Assembly: GCF_050571805.1 (NCBI RefSeq)
Contig: NZ_CP192219.1
Reading direction: 5' to 3' (one strand)
Source of the DNA: Halodesulfovibrio aestuarii
GTDB lineage: Bacteria; Desulfobacterota; Desulfovibrionia; Desulfovibrionales; Desulfovibrionaceae
DNA length: 64,000 bases
Position numbers and translations under genes: made by a program. Below are positions 35,123 through 44,797 of this stretch, piece by piece. Below the pieces are notes generated by a model, which saw nothing but the letters and a program-made list of their open reading frames with translations, made no database searches and had not been told where the DNA came from. Position 1 is the stretch's first letter, and the number at the start of each line of letters is the position of its first letter.

Positions 35123-36667
35123 ATGCTGGATTCGCTTGTTGGAACAATTCTGACAGACGTACGAACTGTACTTGAAGACTTGGATCCATTCCTTTTGGAA
35201 CTGGAAGTGTCTGCTGAGCGCGCAGATGCAGCTCTGCTTTCTACAATATATAATACAACCCCGTTGCTTTCTAACTGTTTTAATTTACTTGGGCTGACTG
35301 ATGCAGTGGCTCTGGTTGATTTGTTGCAGCTTGTGACCGGAGCGTTCCGGAAACATGTATTATCACTTTCGTATGTACATATTCGGGAAGTTATACGTGG
35401 TTTCAGTGCATTGGTGGCGTTTCTTGAAAATGCCGATGCTGAAAAAATTTCTATTGCAATTGATGCATTGAAACAGTTGGTTGAAGAGGCTTGGCCAGCT
35501 GAGTCAAAAACAATGCTTGCAGCACATTCGTTGCGTGATCCTCTAGGTCACGTTGCTTTTTCTATTCTCGGGTATGTCTTGCAGGATGACTTCATGCATG
35601 AGTGCACATGTTTTGTGCTTGAACTGGATGACAGTGGTGTTCTTGCAGGAACTCAGTTTACTCCATTTTCCTTATTACAATTCCTTTATAAAAGTGGGCA
35701 GGTGCTGGACGTGCAGTTTGCTCCTCCAGAATCTGAAGCATACTTGCAAGTTCTGTTTGCGACTGTACTTGATGAAGAGCAGTTACAGATGGTGCTCGAT
35801 ATTCCTGCAGATGCTATCCATGTTGTTTCCACTTCTTCATTTGGTTCAAAGAGTCCTGCATGGGACGTTACAGCCTGGACGGATGCCTTTAGTGGCGCCG
35901 ATGGTATGCACCACAACGCTATAGAAGAAGTTGATAAATCCAGTGTTGGTGCAGGGACTTCAGAGGTCGGTGATTCGGTTGATGGCTGTTTGTACGAAGA
36001 TGCTAAGGGGCAAAATGTACCTGCTTCTTGTGGAGTAGTTGAAGACTCATATCAGCAGAGTGAATATGCACCACATGCTTTTTCTTCCAATTCGTCAGCA
36101 GCTGATAAATTTGCGTTGCTCGAAGCAGAGTTGGAAGGAGAATTGTTTGAGGAAGCGCTTTCGGCAGGTATTGCAGCTCAATCGTTTGATAAAGCAAAAC
36201 AGGAAGTAGCGGAAAAGGCAGAAGCAACACCTTCTTGTCGTAGCGAAATTTCGTCAGATGAAAAGCAGACTCCAGCCAGAATTCCTGATGACCTTCATAG
36301 TGAGATAAGGCAGGAACCGGTTCGACAGACAAAAGAACTGCACGGCTTTGTTTATGAAAGTGATCATAACAATGTTAGTTTGTATGTCTCCAAAGTTGAG
36401 AATGCTGTGGAAGCAGAGCAATTGCGAGCAGCATTGCTTGAGTTGTTGTCATCCCACGCGGATGTTGAACTGGTGTTACGTACCCCGATTCGGGGAAATT
36501 TAGAATTGCTGCAATTGCTGTTGGCAGCGGCGATGACAGCAGGGTTACGTCGCCAGAACTTTCGAGTTTCCGGCGAAGGAAGAGAAAGTGTTGCCGAGTT
36601 GCTTGCAAGTTGCGGCATAACGTTTGATGTGCTGAAAGCGCAAGGTATTGCTGACTTCTTAGGCTAG
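35123..36667 (+). CDS. Hpt-like/STAS-like signalling protein, 514 aa
   Basis: No certain family. Residues 1-75 (FLLELEVSAERADAALLSTIYN then LLSNCFNLLGLTDAVALVDLL) resemble the P1/Hpt helical bundle of CheA, but the phosphorylatable His is absent: the aHTLKG position reads NTTPLLSNC. Residues 150-220 (DDFMHECTCFVLELDDSGVL) may be a P2-like domain. A long acidic, Ser/Glu-rich linker runs from about 240 to 410. The C-terminal 100 residues (VELVLRTPIRGNLELLQLLLAAAM then VAELLASCGITFDVL) look like a STAS fold. The ATG at 35123 lies nine bases after CGGAGT. It has no kinase or receiver partner nearby. Suggested role: a chemotaxis-type scaffold. Confidence 0.45.
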   Translation: MLDSLVGTILTDVRTVLEDLDPFLLELEVSAERADAALLSTIYNTTPLLSNCFNLLGLTDAVALVDLLQLVTGAFRKHVLSLSYVHIREVIRGFSALVAFLENADAEKISIAIDALKQLVEEAWPAESKTMLAAHSLRDPLGHVAFSILGYVLQDDFMHECTCFVLELDDSGVLAGTQFTPFSLLQFLYKSGQVLDVQFAPPESEAYLQVLFATVLDEEQLQMVLDIPADAIHVVSTSSFGSKSPAWDVTAWTDAFSGADGMHHNAIEEVDKSSVGAGTSEVGDSVDGCLYEDAKGQNVPASCGVVEDSYQQSEYAPHAFSSNSSAADKFALLEAELEGELFEEALSAGIAAQSFDKAKQEVAEKAEATPSCRSEISSDEKQTPARIPDDLHSEIRQEPVRQTKELHGFVYESDHNNVSLYVSKVENAVEAEQLRAALLELLSSHADVELVLRTPIRGNLELLQLLLAAAMTAGLRRQNFRVSGEGRESVAELLASCGITFDVLKAQGIADFLG

Positions 36668-36680
36668 TATATAGCGAAAT

Positions 36681-36741
36681 AAAAAAAGGACTGCCGTTAT
36701 ACGTTCTGCGTCCCCCGCCGATCACGTATGTGGCAGCCCTC
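36681..36741 (-). terminator. terminator after the 90-aa gene
   Basis: On the minus strand GGGCTGCC pairs with GGCAGTCC (one G-U), with CATACG/CGTAT extending the stem, and TTTTTTT follows. It ends the gene that stops at 36757. Confidence 0.75.
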
Positions 36742-36756
36742 GGAGTGGTGTAAAAA

Positions 36757-37029
36757 TTATGGAACGTTGCACTCACTACCTTCGCTGCAGTAATTGAAAA
36801 TAAACTGCCCTATCTGTGTACCCAGATAGACGCATTCAATACCATCAATGCAGTCCTGTGCTTCTTTTTTTTCAATGTATGTCATTAATTCATGCTGGTG
36901 CTTTGAAAGTTGCGCAACCCATGCTTTTTTTTCGTCATCAAAGTGAATAGACAATTCAATGTTGTTTTTCTCTATTTCCGGATAAAACGATAATATTTTA
37001 GTACGAAGGTTTTCTGGCGTAATGATCAT
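36757..37029 (-). CDS. hypothetical protein, 90 aa
   Basis: Not recognised. The ATG at 37029 follows AAAGGAG. The product is soluble and acidic, with a likely alpha-beta fold: helix (TPENLRTKILSFYPEI), beta strands (IELSIHFDDEKKAWVAQLSK), then a helix and a Cys-containing end (DCIDGIECVYLG, YCSEGSECNVP). Four cysteines occur in the last 35 residues, which could bind metal or form disulfides. It has its own terminator. It is not part of an evident operon, since the neighbouring nitronate monooxygenase-like gene is shut off by a palindromic terminator. Confidence 0.7.
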   Translation of the reverse strand: MIITPENLRTKILSFYPEIEKNNIELSIHFDDEKKAWVAQLSKHQHELMTYIEKKEAQDCIDGIECVYLGTQIGQFIFNYCSEGSECNVP

Positions 37030-37184
37030 GTGTCAGCTCCTTTGCTTCCTGTAAGCATAGTGGACAGGGCAGGGCTGTACAACATTTGGAACACAGAATA
37101 TCAAGTGCTTAACTATGAGATAGAGCGTTATCCTCTTCTAATTGTAAGTTATTTGGTGTCTCTGGGCAGGATAAAAAATAACGA

Positions 37185-37216
37185 AAAAAGCCGTGACCAT
37201 ATGGTCACGGCTTTTT
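37185..37216. terminator. 32-bp perfect palindromic terminator
   Basis: AAAAAGCCGTGACCAT (37185-37200) is directly followed by its exact reverse complement (37201-37216), so the sequence is a perfect palindrome with no spacer. It ends the minus-strand gene at 37238. Confidence 0.9.
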
Positions 37217-37237
37217 CTGTTAACAGAAAGGAGTGTT

Positions 37238-38335
37238 CTACTTATTGGTAGATGAGAATTCATTTCGCAGAGAGTCAATAAGCTTTCTAACAGGAATGAT
37301 TTCTTTAATACGGTGCACGTTCGTGCCTGAGAATGCGAATCCTCGGGAAAGGTTGCCTTTTTTAGCGTTAAGCAGTGCTGCAGCGATGCAGTACGGACTT
37401 TGTTCGTGTGCGCAATTGTGAATACACTCAAATGGGCATTTGAACGGCTTTTTAAGGCCCTTGCGGGAGTCTTCAACGAATTTGTTTTTAAGAGCGCGAC
37501 CAGGAAGCCCGACAGGGCTTTTGATGACAGTTACGTCTTCTTCTGTTGCTTCAACATACGCTTGTTTAAAGCGGTCGTCAGCATCACACTCATCTGTGGC
37601 AACAAATCTGGTTCCCATCTGTACCCCTGCTGCACCCATTTCGATGAATTTTTTAATATCTTCACCGGTGTAGATGCCCCCTGCAGCGATAACAGGAATG
37701 GTTTTTCCTGATTTGGCTTCAAACTCTTTAACCGCATCGATGACTTCACTTACAACTTTTTCAAGTGCGAAGTCAGGGTCTTCGAGCTGTTCAGCTTTAA
37801 ATCCAAGATGGCCGCCTGCTTTGGGTCCCTCAACCACAAAAGCGTCCGGCAGGTAATCATACTTGGATGCCCATTTTTTACAAAGAATCTTAGCAGCGCG
37901 AGCTGATGAGACGATAGGCACAAGCTTAGTGTGAGCCTTTTCCTTGTGTTCTTCGTAGTATTCTTTCAAGTACGCAGGTAAATCTAAAGGAAGTCCTGCT
38001 CCAGAGAATATTACGTCGATTTTTTCATCAAGAGATGTTTTTACGAGGTCGGCAAAGTTTGTAAGAGCAACCATAATGTTTACTCCGAGTACGCCTTTGG
38101 TCATCTCTTTTGCTTTACGAATTTCTTTACGCATTGCACGGATGTTTGCTTCCAAAGGATTTTTGCCTACGTCAGGTTCACTCATTCCGATCATAGCTCC
38201 AGCGATAACTCCGATGCCTCCCTCATTGGCAACGGCACTAGCAAGCTTGGAAAGAGAAATTCCAACGCCCATACCTCCCTGAATAATAGGAGTATTGGCA
38301 ATAATGTCGCCAATCTTCAAGGTAGGAAATGACAT
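37238..38335 (-). CDS. nitronate monooxygenase-like flavoprotein
   Basis: A 365-residue FMN enzyme of the nitronate monooxygenase/2-nitropropane dioxygenase family, TIM-barrel fold. NTPIIQGGMGVGIS near residue 14 binds the flavin phosphate side, DAFVVEGPKAGGHLGF carries the His near 180 used in catalysis in class I enzymes, and IPVIAAGGIYTGEDIKKFIEMGAAGVQMGTRF is the FMN phosphate motif. The C-terminus has a Cys-rich stretch (FKCPFECIHNCAHEQSPYCIA), common in anaerobes and possibly a metal or Fe-S site. In an anaerobe it may be an FMN-dependent oxidoreductase of other purpose rather than a true nitronate oxidase. The start follows GGAGGA. Confidence 0.85.
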   Translation of the reverse strand: MSFPTLKIGDIIANTPIIQGGMGVGISLSKLASAVANEGGIGVIAGAMIGMSEPDVGKNPLEANIRAMRKEIRKAKEMTKGVLGVNIMVALTNFADLVKTSLDEKIDVIFSGAGLPLDLPAYLKEYYEEHKEKAHTKLVPIVSSARAAKILCKKWASKYDYLPDAFVVEGPKAGGHLGFKAEQLEDPDFALEKVVSEVIDAVKEFEAKSGKTIPVIAAGGIYTGEDIKKFIEMGAAGVQMGTRFVATDECDADDRFKQAYVEATEEDVTVIKSPVGLPGRALKNKFVEDSRKGLKKPFKCPFECIHNCAHEQSPYCIAAALLNAKKGNLSRGFAFSGTNVHRIKEIIPVRKLIDSLRNEFSSTNK

Positions 38336-38463
38336 GATTCAGTCCTCCAAATGCGGCGCTTCAATTCCGCATTGTGATTATATGTACTGCGCGGTGTCTC
38401 GCAGTCAGAGTACAACAGTTGATTTAGACATACTGTACCCTATTATTTACTTCGTTCTACTCA

Positions 38464-41361
38464 TTACATAGAACAGCCCGCAGTGCAAGTGCACCATTGG
38501 CAATGGCGACCCTTTCGAGGTCGAATTATGGGTGATTTTTCGATGTGTCTGAGTATGAACTGGAGAATAAGCGGGATGTGCACAGTGATAATTTCATCGT
38601 GGAGTTCGTCATCAATTTTTTCAAAGAAAAGATGTTCCTTACCGTCCTTTTTTAATTCAACCCATCCGGCGTCACAAGATGATGTGAGCTTAGGATTGTG
38701 CATCATGTACAAGTAGGCAGGCAACTGCAGGTTAAGAATTTTCTCTGCTAATTGGTCAAGCGGGTCTTCAACGCCGCCATCCCATGTACGGATTTGTGCC
38801 ATCAGGAACTCATCCTGCCATAGCCCGTTGTCAGGTTTATGTATGTTGCCTGTCTTGTAGTCCAGAATAACCCGCGTATTGTCCCTGATGTCGATACGGT
38901 CAGCTATTCCTGTTATGGAGCGTTCTTTGTTGTCGACTCCAATAGTTTTAATAAGTCTTTTTTCCAGAGAGTCAATTTTTGCCATGGGCTGATTTTTTAG
39001 AAAACGGCGTAAGCGTTCTTTGCCTGCTGTTTCTAACATAACAAAGGAGTCGTAAGGCACTTCCTGCTTGATATTGGATTCATGAAGCATTTGTACAAAT
39101 AGACGTTGCAGTGGCTCTGGATCAAGTTTGCTGAACTCGGTTTCTTTGTGCAGATATCCAGTAAAAAACTTTTCTAAAACTTTATGGAATAAGTCTCCGA
39201 TGGCGGCAAAATCTTCGGCTTCATTAACCTCGTCTACCGGGCGCAAATTACCTATGCGTTCCAGATAAAATTGCATTGGGCAATTCAAATACGTGTTCAG
39301 TGCGGAAGGTGACACGGGCTTAGCTAAAAAGTCTTCAATCCTGCCATTGATGGTTGAAGTTCTTTGGATGACATGATCATCTTTTTTTATGGTGGAAACG
39401 GGGTAGCTGATGCTATGCAATGGGGCGTCTCCAGCTTTTAGCAGCTTGCCTTGTTTGCACTCTTCTTTCCACAGAAGTTCTTCTACAAAGCGTGAGCGGA
39501 TGTGCTTTTCTTCAAAGATACCGCTTCGTTCTGATCCTGTCTGATAGAGCACATGGATATTCGTTGCTCCGTGAATTAGACGGTAGAAGTTGTATGCTGC
39601 GACACTCTCACGGTGGCGGGCATCCGGTAAGCCTAGCATGGAGCGCAGACTGTCCGGTAGCAATGGGTCATTTCCCGGTAAGCCCGGAAGCTTGTTTTCT
39701 GTGGCATCCAGAACGTAAACGTTTTTAAAATGCAGCAGACGGGATTCCAACATGCCAAGAACCTGTAAACCCGTAAGCGGGTCAGCTTCAAACGGAACAC
39801 GTTCTCCGCGGATTATTTCTCGCAAAATGGTGAACAGCACGCTTTGTGAAAATTCTTCATGGGCAAGAGAGCATTCGCGTAAGGATGGAATAACCTTGCG
39901 CATGATGCGGTACATTGATTCGGCATCAATCGGGAATCGTTCCCACAGGTTGCCGCCATGTTCCAGAAGTACTGTACATAAGTCGGCAAGAGTATTGGCA
40001 AGCTGTGACGGAGTAGAGATTTCTTCCCATGCGGTGATGGCGTATGAGAGAACTCTGTGCAGCAGTTCCTGCATTTCTTCTTCAGATGCTGTAGCGTTAT
40101 CATCACGGGTGAATGGAATAGTGAACGGGGTATTATAGCTCTTACCCCTACGCAGTTCTTTTTCCATATTATGCAGGGTTACACCGAACGGACGTTCTTC
40201 TCCGATTGTCAGCATTTTGATGTAGGGATGGCGGATAAGGGAAATAATGTCTTTCCAATAATAGCCGTCCGCACGTTTGTTTTCTTGCAGATGTAGAACT
40301 ACTTCTAACAACTGGAATAAGTTGGAACGCCATAGCGGATAGCCCATGGATATGTTCACGTCTTTTCGTGGTAGATGATGGAGCACTGGCATCATCAGTC
40401 CTGTGTCCGGCAGAACCACGGCGGTGTCGCTAATGGATTCCTGTTGCAGGAGCTTTTGTTCCATTGCATCCAGCTGGGAGTGCAGGTCGAATCCTTCGTA
40501 GAGTTGCAAATCCTGTTCGCGCTCTTGTGGCGTTTCGCATAGCTCCATGCCGGCAGCCCATTCTGAAATCCATTTACGATGTTCTCGGCATGCCCAGTGA
40601 GTGTGGCCTCCCGTGGTCAGCTCCGCATCAGAATGAATCATAATGGTTGCACCATACTCTGTGTGCAAAATACGGAAGAGTTCTTTTTCTACCCCTGTGA
40701 GACCATAGAAACCTGCAATATAAATTTTCTTGTGAGAAAGGCTCATGACGGGTGTTGAGCTTTCTTTGAGTAATTGCAGAACACGGAATGCGTCATATCC
40801 CGGGGTGGTCCAGCCGCGATTTTCCAGTTTTTCTGTGTAGGCATCATGGATGCGTCCGAGTTGTCCGAGAAGGATTGCGGCAAACGGAACAACCTGACCT
40901 TCCATATGATAGTAATCTTCCGGTGTTTGGTTCTGATTGAAGAAATCTTCCAGCAATGAGTTAAGACGCATACCCCATGGGAAAAAGCGCTGCGGATCGT
41001 TAAGCGGCAAAGATTGAAGAGGACCTGAGGTGAACGTGTCCTTTTTATTAATATCCTGAATACACTCCATCAACAGACCTACGCGGTCGAGCACTTCGAT
41101 CACGTGAGGCGGAGTTGGTTCCAGTTCGCTACGGAGCATTTGGAAAACATCGCTTACCTGAAAGATTTGGGGCATAAGAAACGGCTTCGGCAGTCCTTCA
41201 TTAAAGCGTAGGCTGTCAGAGAGGTATTTGCGCGGGCGGGAGTGCGGGAAGATAATCAGCGCATCGCCTGGATTGTTATTTGTGTCTGCAAGCATCCGTT
41301 TCATTAGACCGGAGATAAAATCGTTCTGCCAAGGGATAATGACAAATGGTTGAGTATGCAT
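38464..41361 (-). CDS. addB: AddB-type PD-(D/E)XK exonuclease with Fe-S cysteines
   Basis: A 965-residue partner of the helicase encoded just upstream; together they process DNA ends for recombination like AddAB/RecBCD. The N-terminal half is a degenerate helicase-like region (inactivated SF1 fold). The C-terminal nuclease has SPSALNTYLNCPMQFYLE, the active-site Asp in AGIADRIDIRDN and LDYKTG (about 850-890). The [4Fe-4S] cluster cysteines are the Cys in YLNCPMQF and the closing C-x2-C-x5-C (CQWCTCTAGC), exactly the AddB arrangement. It begins 2 bp after the addA stop, so translation is coupled. The N-terminal Walker motif is not visible, as in AddB of some lineages. Confidence 0.85.
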   Translation of the reverse strand: MHTQPFVIIPWQNDFISGLMKRMLADTNNNPGDALIIFPHSRPRKYLSDSLRFNEGLPKPFLMPQIFQVSDVFQMLRSELEPTPPHVIEVLDRVGLLMECIQDINKKDTFTSGPLQSLPLNDPQRFFPWGMRLNSLLEDFFNQNQTPEDYYHMEGQVVPFAAILLGQLGRIHDAYTEKLENRGWTTPGYDAFRVLQLLKESSTPVMSLSHKKIYIAGFYGLTGVEKELFRILHTEYGATIMIHSDAELTTGGHTHWACREHRKWISEWAAGMELCETPQEREQDLQLYEGFDLHSQLDAMEQKLLQQESISDTAVVLPDTGLMMPVLHHLPRKDVNISMGYPLWRSNLFQLLEVVLHLQENKRADGYYWKDIISLIRHPYIKMLTIGEERPFGVTLHNMEKELRRGKSYNTPFTIPFTRDDNATASEEEMQELLHRVLSYAITAWEEISTPSQLANTLADLCTVLLEHGGNLWERFPIDAESMYRIMRKVIPSLRECSLAHEEFSQSVLFTILREIIRGERVPFEADPLTGLQVLGMLESRLLHFKNVYVLDATENKLPGLPGNDPLLPDSLRSMLGLPDARHRESVAAYNFYRLIHGATNIHVLYQTGSERSGIFEEKHIRSRFVEELLWKEECKQGKLLKAGDAPLHSISYPVSTIKKDDHVIQRTSTINGRIEDFLAKPVSPSALNTYLNCPMQFYLERIGNLRPVDEVNEAEDFAAIGDLFHKVLEKFFTGYLHKETEFSKLDPEPLQRLFVQMLHESNIKQEVPYDSFVMLETAGKERLRRFLKNQPMAKIDSLEKRLIKTIGVDNKERSITGIADRIDIRDNTRVILDYKTGNIHKPDNGLWQDEFLMAQIRTWDGGVEDPLDQLAEKILNLQLPAYLYMMHNPKLTSSCDAGWVELKKDGKEHLFFEKIDDELHDEIITVHIPLILQFILRHIEKSPIIRPRKGRHCQWCTCTAGCSM

Positions 41362-41363
41362 GA

Positions 41364-44300
41364 TTAGGCTCCGGTGGAAAGGGTAACGTCTACGGTTTCG
41401 CGTGAATCAAGGTAAATAATGGTGCCCAGCAGTGTGCAGTTGTCATATGCCGGCATGGCATTCAGTAAATTAAGGTAACGGCGCACCTGCTGTTTATGTG
41501 CAGGGTCGTGGCCGCCTGTTTTGTATTCAATAATAGTAATGGCGTCCGGTTCGCGCACCAGTAAGTCGGCTCTGTGCTGATTACCGTGTTCGTCCATAAT
41601 GCCTTGTTCCGGTCTGCCGAAGTGTTGCCATTTGGTAAAGTCAGGCAGGGTGGTGAGCCAGAGCAGCATGTCCGTCAGTTCTTCTTCTACTTCGGCTCTG
41701 TTTTCCATTGGTAGCGGATATTCACGCATACCATGTTGAATGGCACGATGAATGTCTTCCTGTGGGGTATCTAGAACGCGTAGGTGTTCTAGACATGTAT
41801 GGACGAGGATACCGCGACGGCGTTCGTCAAAGATAATTTCTTCCAGCGGGTTACGGAAAATTTTTAAACGCGGCAGCCAATGCATCGGTTTCCATGCGAG
41901 GACATCTTCGTGCTCCGGTAGCAGTTTAGTTTGCTCTGCGGTTTCAACCTGTTTTTCCGCAAGGGTGCTTTCAGGAGCTTCACCAATGGTGATGCATCCT
42001 TTTTCGTCCATCTTGTCCTGATAGTCAGCAAGCAATACGCGTAAGCTTTTAAGGAGCGGAGAAGTGCGCTCGTGTGTTGGAGTCGATGTGATGGCTGCGT
42101 GTAACTCTTCAACAGGGCGTGTCCATGCAACGTAAAGCAGGTGCAGTTGTTCGCGGCAATCTTTACCCACAGCACGGTAGTAGTCGTCCCCTAGTTCTTT
42201 ACACAGAGGGACAAGAATTTCTTCTCCGTTGAATGTGAAAGTCTCCTGCCCGGAAGGACGTTGCTGCATTTGATGATGGAATGGGATGACAACTACAGGA
42301 AACTCAAGTCCCTTTGATTTATGCATGGTAAGAATGCGGATAGCGTCCAGATTTTCCGGCATAGGAACTTTTTCTTCTACACCGCCTTCCTGCCAGAAGG
42401 TGAGGAAGGCTGAAAGGGAACGTAGCCCGTTTGTTTCTGCTGTGTGTACAATCTCTAAGAAACGGCGCAGGAAAATTTCATCCTGCGGGAAACGTTTGAA
42501 TACGTCGAAATGTTCGAAAGCTTCACGTACAGTGTCATAGGCACTCATTAAGCCTGCCTGAGAATAGAATGGAGCAATCCATTGTTCCCATATTTGTGGA
42601 TAGTCGGCCTTAAATGCGTTGAAAAGTGTTCCCTTGCGCGGAGTAGCGAGCCAGTCATCGAGTGCAGTCCTGTCTATTCCTGCCAGATCTCCGAATAGTT
42701 CTGAACCGCTGATCACTGACCAGAACGCAACATCGTGAAGTGGATAATCAAGAAAAGTAAGCAGGTTGACCACTTGTTGAACAACTGGATGGTCTGCAAT
42801 GCAGAGGCTGTTCTCAGTAATAACTGGAAAGCCCCATTCCACAAGCCAATTCGCCAGTATGTTTGCTTCACCGTTAGTGCGAACCAGCATTGCAATATCT
42901 CTTAGTTTCCGTCGGTGCTGTAAGTCATCCACAAAAAGTGTTTTTAGTTTTTTGTGAACCGACTCAAACAAGGCTTCAGTGTTCTCTGCTTCAATGTCAT
43001 ACAATTTTACAAGGCCGCCACTACCTTCTTTGTGTGGTGGAACTTTCTGTGCTGCACCGGAAAAGCCCGCCATAATTTCAGCCGCAAGCTCGTCCACAAC
43101 CTCTGCGGAAGCTTTGCCGATCAGGTCATTGGCAATACGCTTTGCAGTGTCTTCGTCCTCAAGACGTGAGAAGATGTCGTTGTTGAAGAGAACTACATTT
43201 TCACTACTGCGCCAGTTGTTATCAAGTGTTGTTCGTTCCGGATCTTCGGCAACGGCCTGAATAGCATCCTCATTCAAAATGCCGTCAAAAAGGTCGGAAT
43301 CCCCACCGCGCCAACCGTAGATAGCCTGTTTTACATCACCAACGTAAACAACAGTACCTTCTTTTGCGAGACACTCAACAGCGAGAGGCTCAATAGCTTT
43401 CCATTGTGTTTTGGATGTGTCCTGAAATTCATCAATAAGCAGGTGAGTAAGACGTGTACCCATTCGGCAGAAAGCTTCAGATGCTGCATGTTCTCCGCTA
43501 AGCACTTTTTGCGCATAGATAGGCCATTGGGAAGCAGGAATAACACCTTTTTCCCGTTGCAATGTTTCCACCTCAGCGGCGAGTGGTTCTGCAATATTGA
43601 TAAACGGAACAAGCTCTAAGGCTTTGCGGAGAATAGCGCCTTGTACTTCCAGCATGGCAAAGGTGTCACACAGATCTGCATATGCTTTATGCAAGTCAGC
43701 AGATGCTTTGCCTTTAGAAGCTTTCAGCACGCAGTCATCAATTGAAGGCTTTTTCGCATACGTGGCAGAAGGCAGTTTGGATGAGAATATAGAGAGAGCA
43801 AGGCATTTATCTAAAAACTTCGTAAAGTTTGCAGCAGGTTTTATGCCTTCTTCTGCGAGAAATTTTTGTACAGCTGTTGTGCTGTGGGTAAGCTCTTCGT
43901 GAAGCAGAACAAGCCAGCTGCGTAGTGCATCCCCGTCAACATCCGGTAATGCTCCGTGCTCCAGACGGTGTTTCATCAGGGCATGAATTTTTTCACGCAG
44001 CCTGTCACCTGTTACAAATCCATTCATGTCAGTATGAAAGAGCAAAGACTCGCATGCGTCTTTCAGCAGCGCGCTTTCTTTTCCGCCCTGTGATGCCCGG
44101 ACAAGCATCTGGTCATAGAGAGGATCAAAGAGGATTGTGTCGTCAAAAATTGGTTCAAAATCTGGTGGCAAGGACAGATCAAGGGCACCAAGGCGTACCA
44201 GCATGTTCAGCAGACTGTCGATGGTGCGGATATTGAGCGAAGAGTAGCGCTGTAGCAGTCTGTTTACCCAGCGGTGGGCATCGCGGGGATCCCATCCCTG

Positions 44301-44564
44301 TGCAGGATTAGTCGGGTCGAGTTGTAGAGCACACTCCTTAAGAGAATGGATAACACGCTCACGCATTTCTGTTGCAGCTTTGTTGGTGAAGGTAACGGCA
44401 AGAATTTCATACCAATTGAACGTTCCGTCAGTGGTTGCAATGGCACAGGCAGAATTTTTTTCTTTTTGTTCATCCTGTGCTGCTCCGGCGAGGAGTGCTA
44501 AAAATTGGCGTGTGAGAGTGTATGTCTTGCCGGAACCGGCAGCAGCTTTGATCTGTTGGAGCAT
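41364..44564 (-). CDS. addA: AddA-type UvrD-family helicase/nuclease
   Basis: A 1,066-residue SF1 helicase-nuclease. Walker A is IKAAAGSGKTYTL (residues 5-17), AVTFTNKAATEMRERV is motif Ia, IDEFQDTSKTQW is Walker B, VGDVKQAIYGWRGGD is motif III, LTMHKSKGLEFPVVVIPF is motif V and LLYVAWTRPVEEL is motif VI. The C-terminal PD-(D/E)XK nuclease has the RRGILVHTCLEHL helix, ADLLVREPDAITIIEYKTGG and a terminal Tyr/Asp-rich region. Its role is DNA unwinding and strand degradation from breaks to load RecA. It starts a two-gene operon with addB. No strong ribosome site is visible. Confidence 0.88.
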   Translation of the reverse strand: MLQQIKAAAGSGKTYTLTRQFLALLAGAAQDEQKEKNSACAIATTDGTFNWYEILAVTFTNKAATEMRERVIHSLKECALQLDPTNPAQGWDPRDAHRWVNRLLQRYSSLNIRTIDSLLNMLVRLGALDLSLPPDFEPIFDDTILFDPLYDQMLVRASQGGKESALLKDACESLLFHTDMNGFVTGDRLREKIHALMKHRLEHGALPDVDGDALRSWLVLLHEELTHSTTAVQKFLAEEGIKPAANFTKFLDKCLALSIFSSKLPSATYAKKPSIDDCVLKASKGKASADLHKAYADLCDTFAMLEVQGAILRKALELVPFINIAEPLAAEVETLQREKGVIPASQWPIYAQKVLSGEHAASEAFCRMGTRLTHLLIDEFQDTSKTQWKAIEPLAVECLAKEGTVVYVGDVKQAIYGWRGGDSDLFDGILNEDAIQAVAEDPERTTLDNNWRSSENVVLFNNDIFSRLEDEDTAKRIANDLIGKASAEVVDELAAEIMAGFSGAAQKVPPHKEGSGGLVKLYDIEAENTEALFESVHKKLKTLFVDDLQHRRKLRDIAMLVRTNGEANILANWLVEWGFPVITENSLCIADHPVVQQVVNLLTFLDYPLHDVAFWSVISGSELFGDLAGIDRTALDDWLATPRKGTLFNAFKADYPQIWEQWIAPFYSQAGLMSAYDTVREAFEHFDVFKRFPQDEIFLRRFLEIVHTAETNGLRSLSAFLTFWQEGGVEEKVPMPENLDAIRILTMHKSKGLEFPVVVIPFHHQMQQRPSGQETFTFNGEEILVPLCKELGDDYYRAVGKDCREQLHLLYVAWTRPVEELHAAITSTPTHERTSPLLKSLRVLLADYQDKMDEKGCITIGEAPESTLAEKQVETAEQTKLLPEHEDVLAWKPMHWLPRLKIFRNPLEEIIFDERRRGILVHTCLEHLRVLDTPQEDIHRAIQHGMREYPLPMENRAEVEEELTDMLLWLTTLPDFTKWQHFGRPEQGIMDEHGNQHRADLLVREPDAITIIEYKTGGHDPAHKQQVRRYLNLLNAMPAYDNCTLLGTIIYLDSRETVDVTLSTGA

Positions 44565-44724
44565 GGTGAGGAGTCCAAGATGGTTATAGTGGAGGTGGCT
44601 TAAGCGGGTAATCTGTTTCTGGGTTCCGTGCGGAAAAGCGCTTATGACTGTGAACTGATATTCGTGATTATGGTACGAGTTGGTTGCGTGTTAAAAAGAG
44701 ACCAAGGTCGCGGGTATGGGGAAC

Positions 44725-44767
44725 TTCTCTTGCGGGGAGAGGGCCGAATCTTCTCCCCGCGAGAGAA
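44725..44767. other. large hairpin between pfkA-type gene and addA
   Basis: TTCTCTTGCGGGGAGA (44725-44740) pairs with TCTCCCCGCGAGAGAA (44752-44767): 16 bp with one G-U, loop of 11. It lacks a T run on the minus strand. It lies after the phosphofructokinase stop and could protect the mRNA end or slow readthrough into addA. Confidence 0.6.
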
Positions 44768-44797
44768 CATATTGAAAAAATAAATGGTTGTCTGATG

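Noticed and set aside
34953..35189. Minus-strand 78-codon frame upstream of the M16 protease gene
   Set aside because: It overlaps the start of the 514-aa gene and has no ribosome site; its Tyr/Thr-rich code looks plausible but is unsupported.
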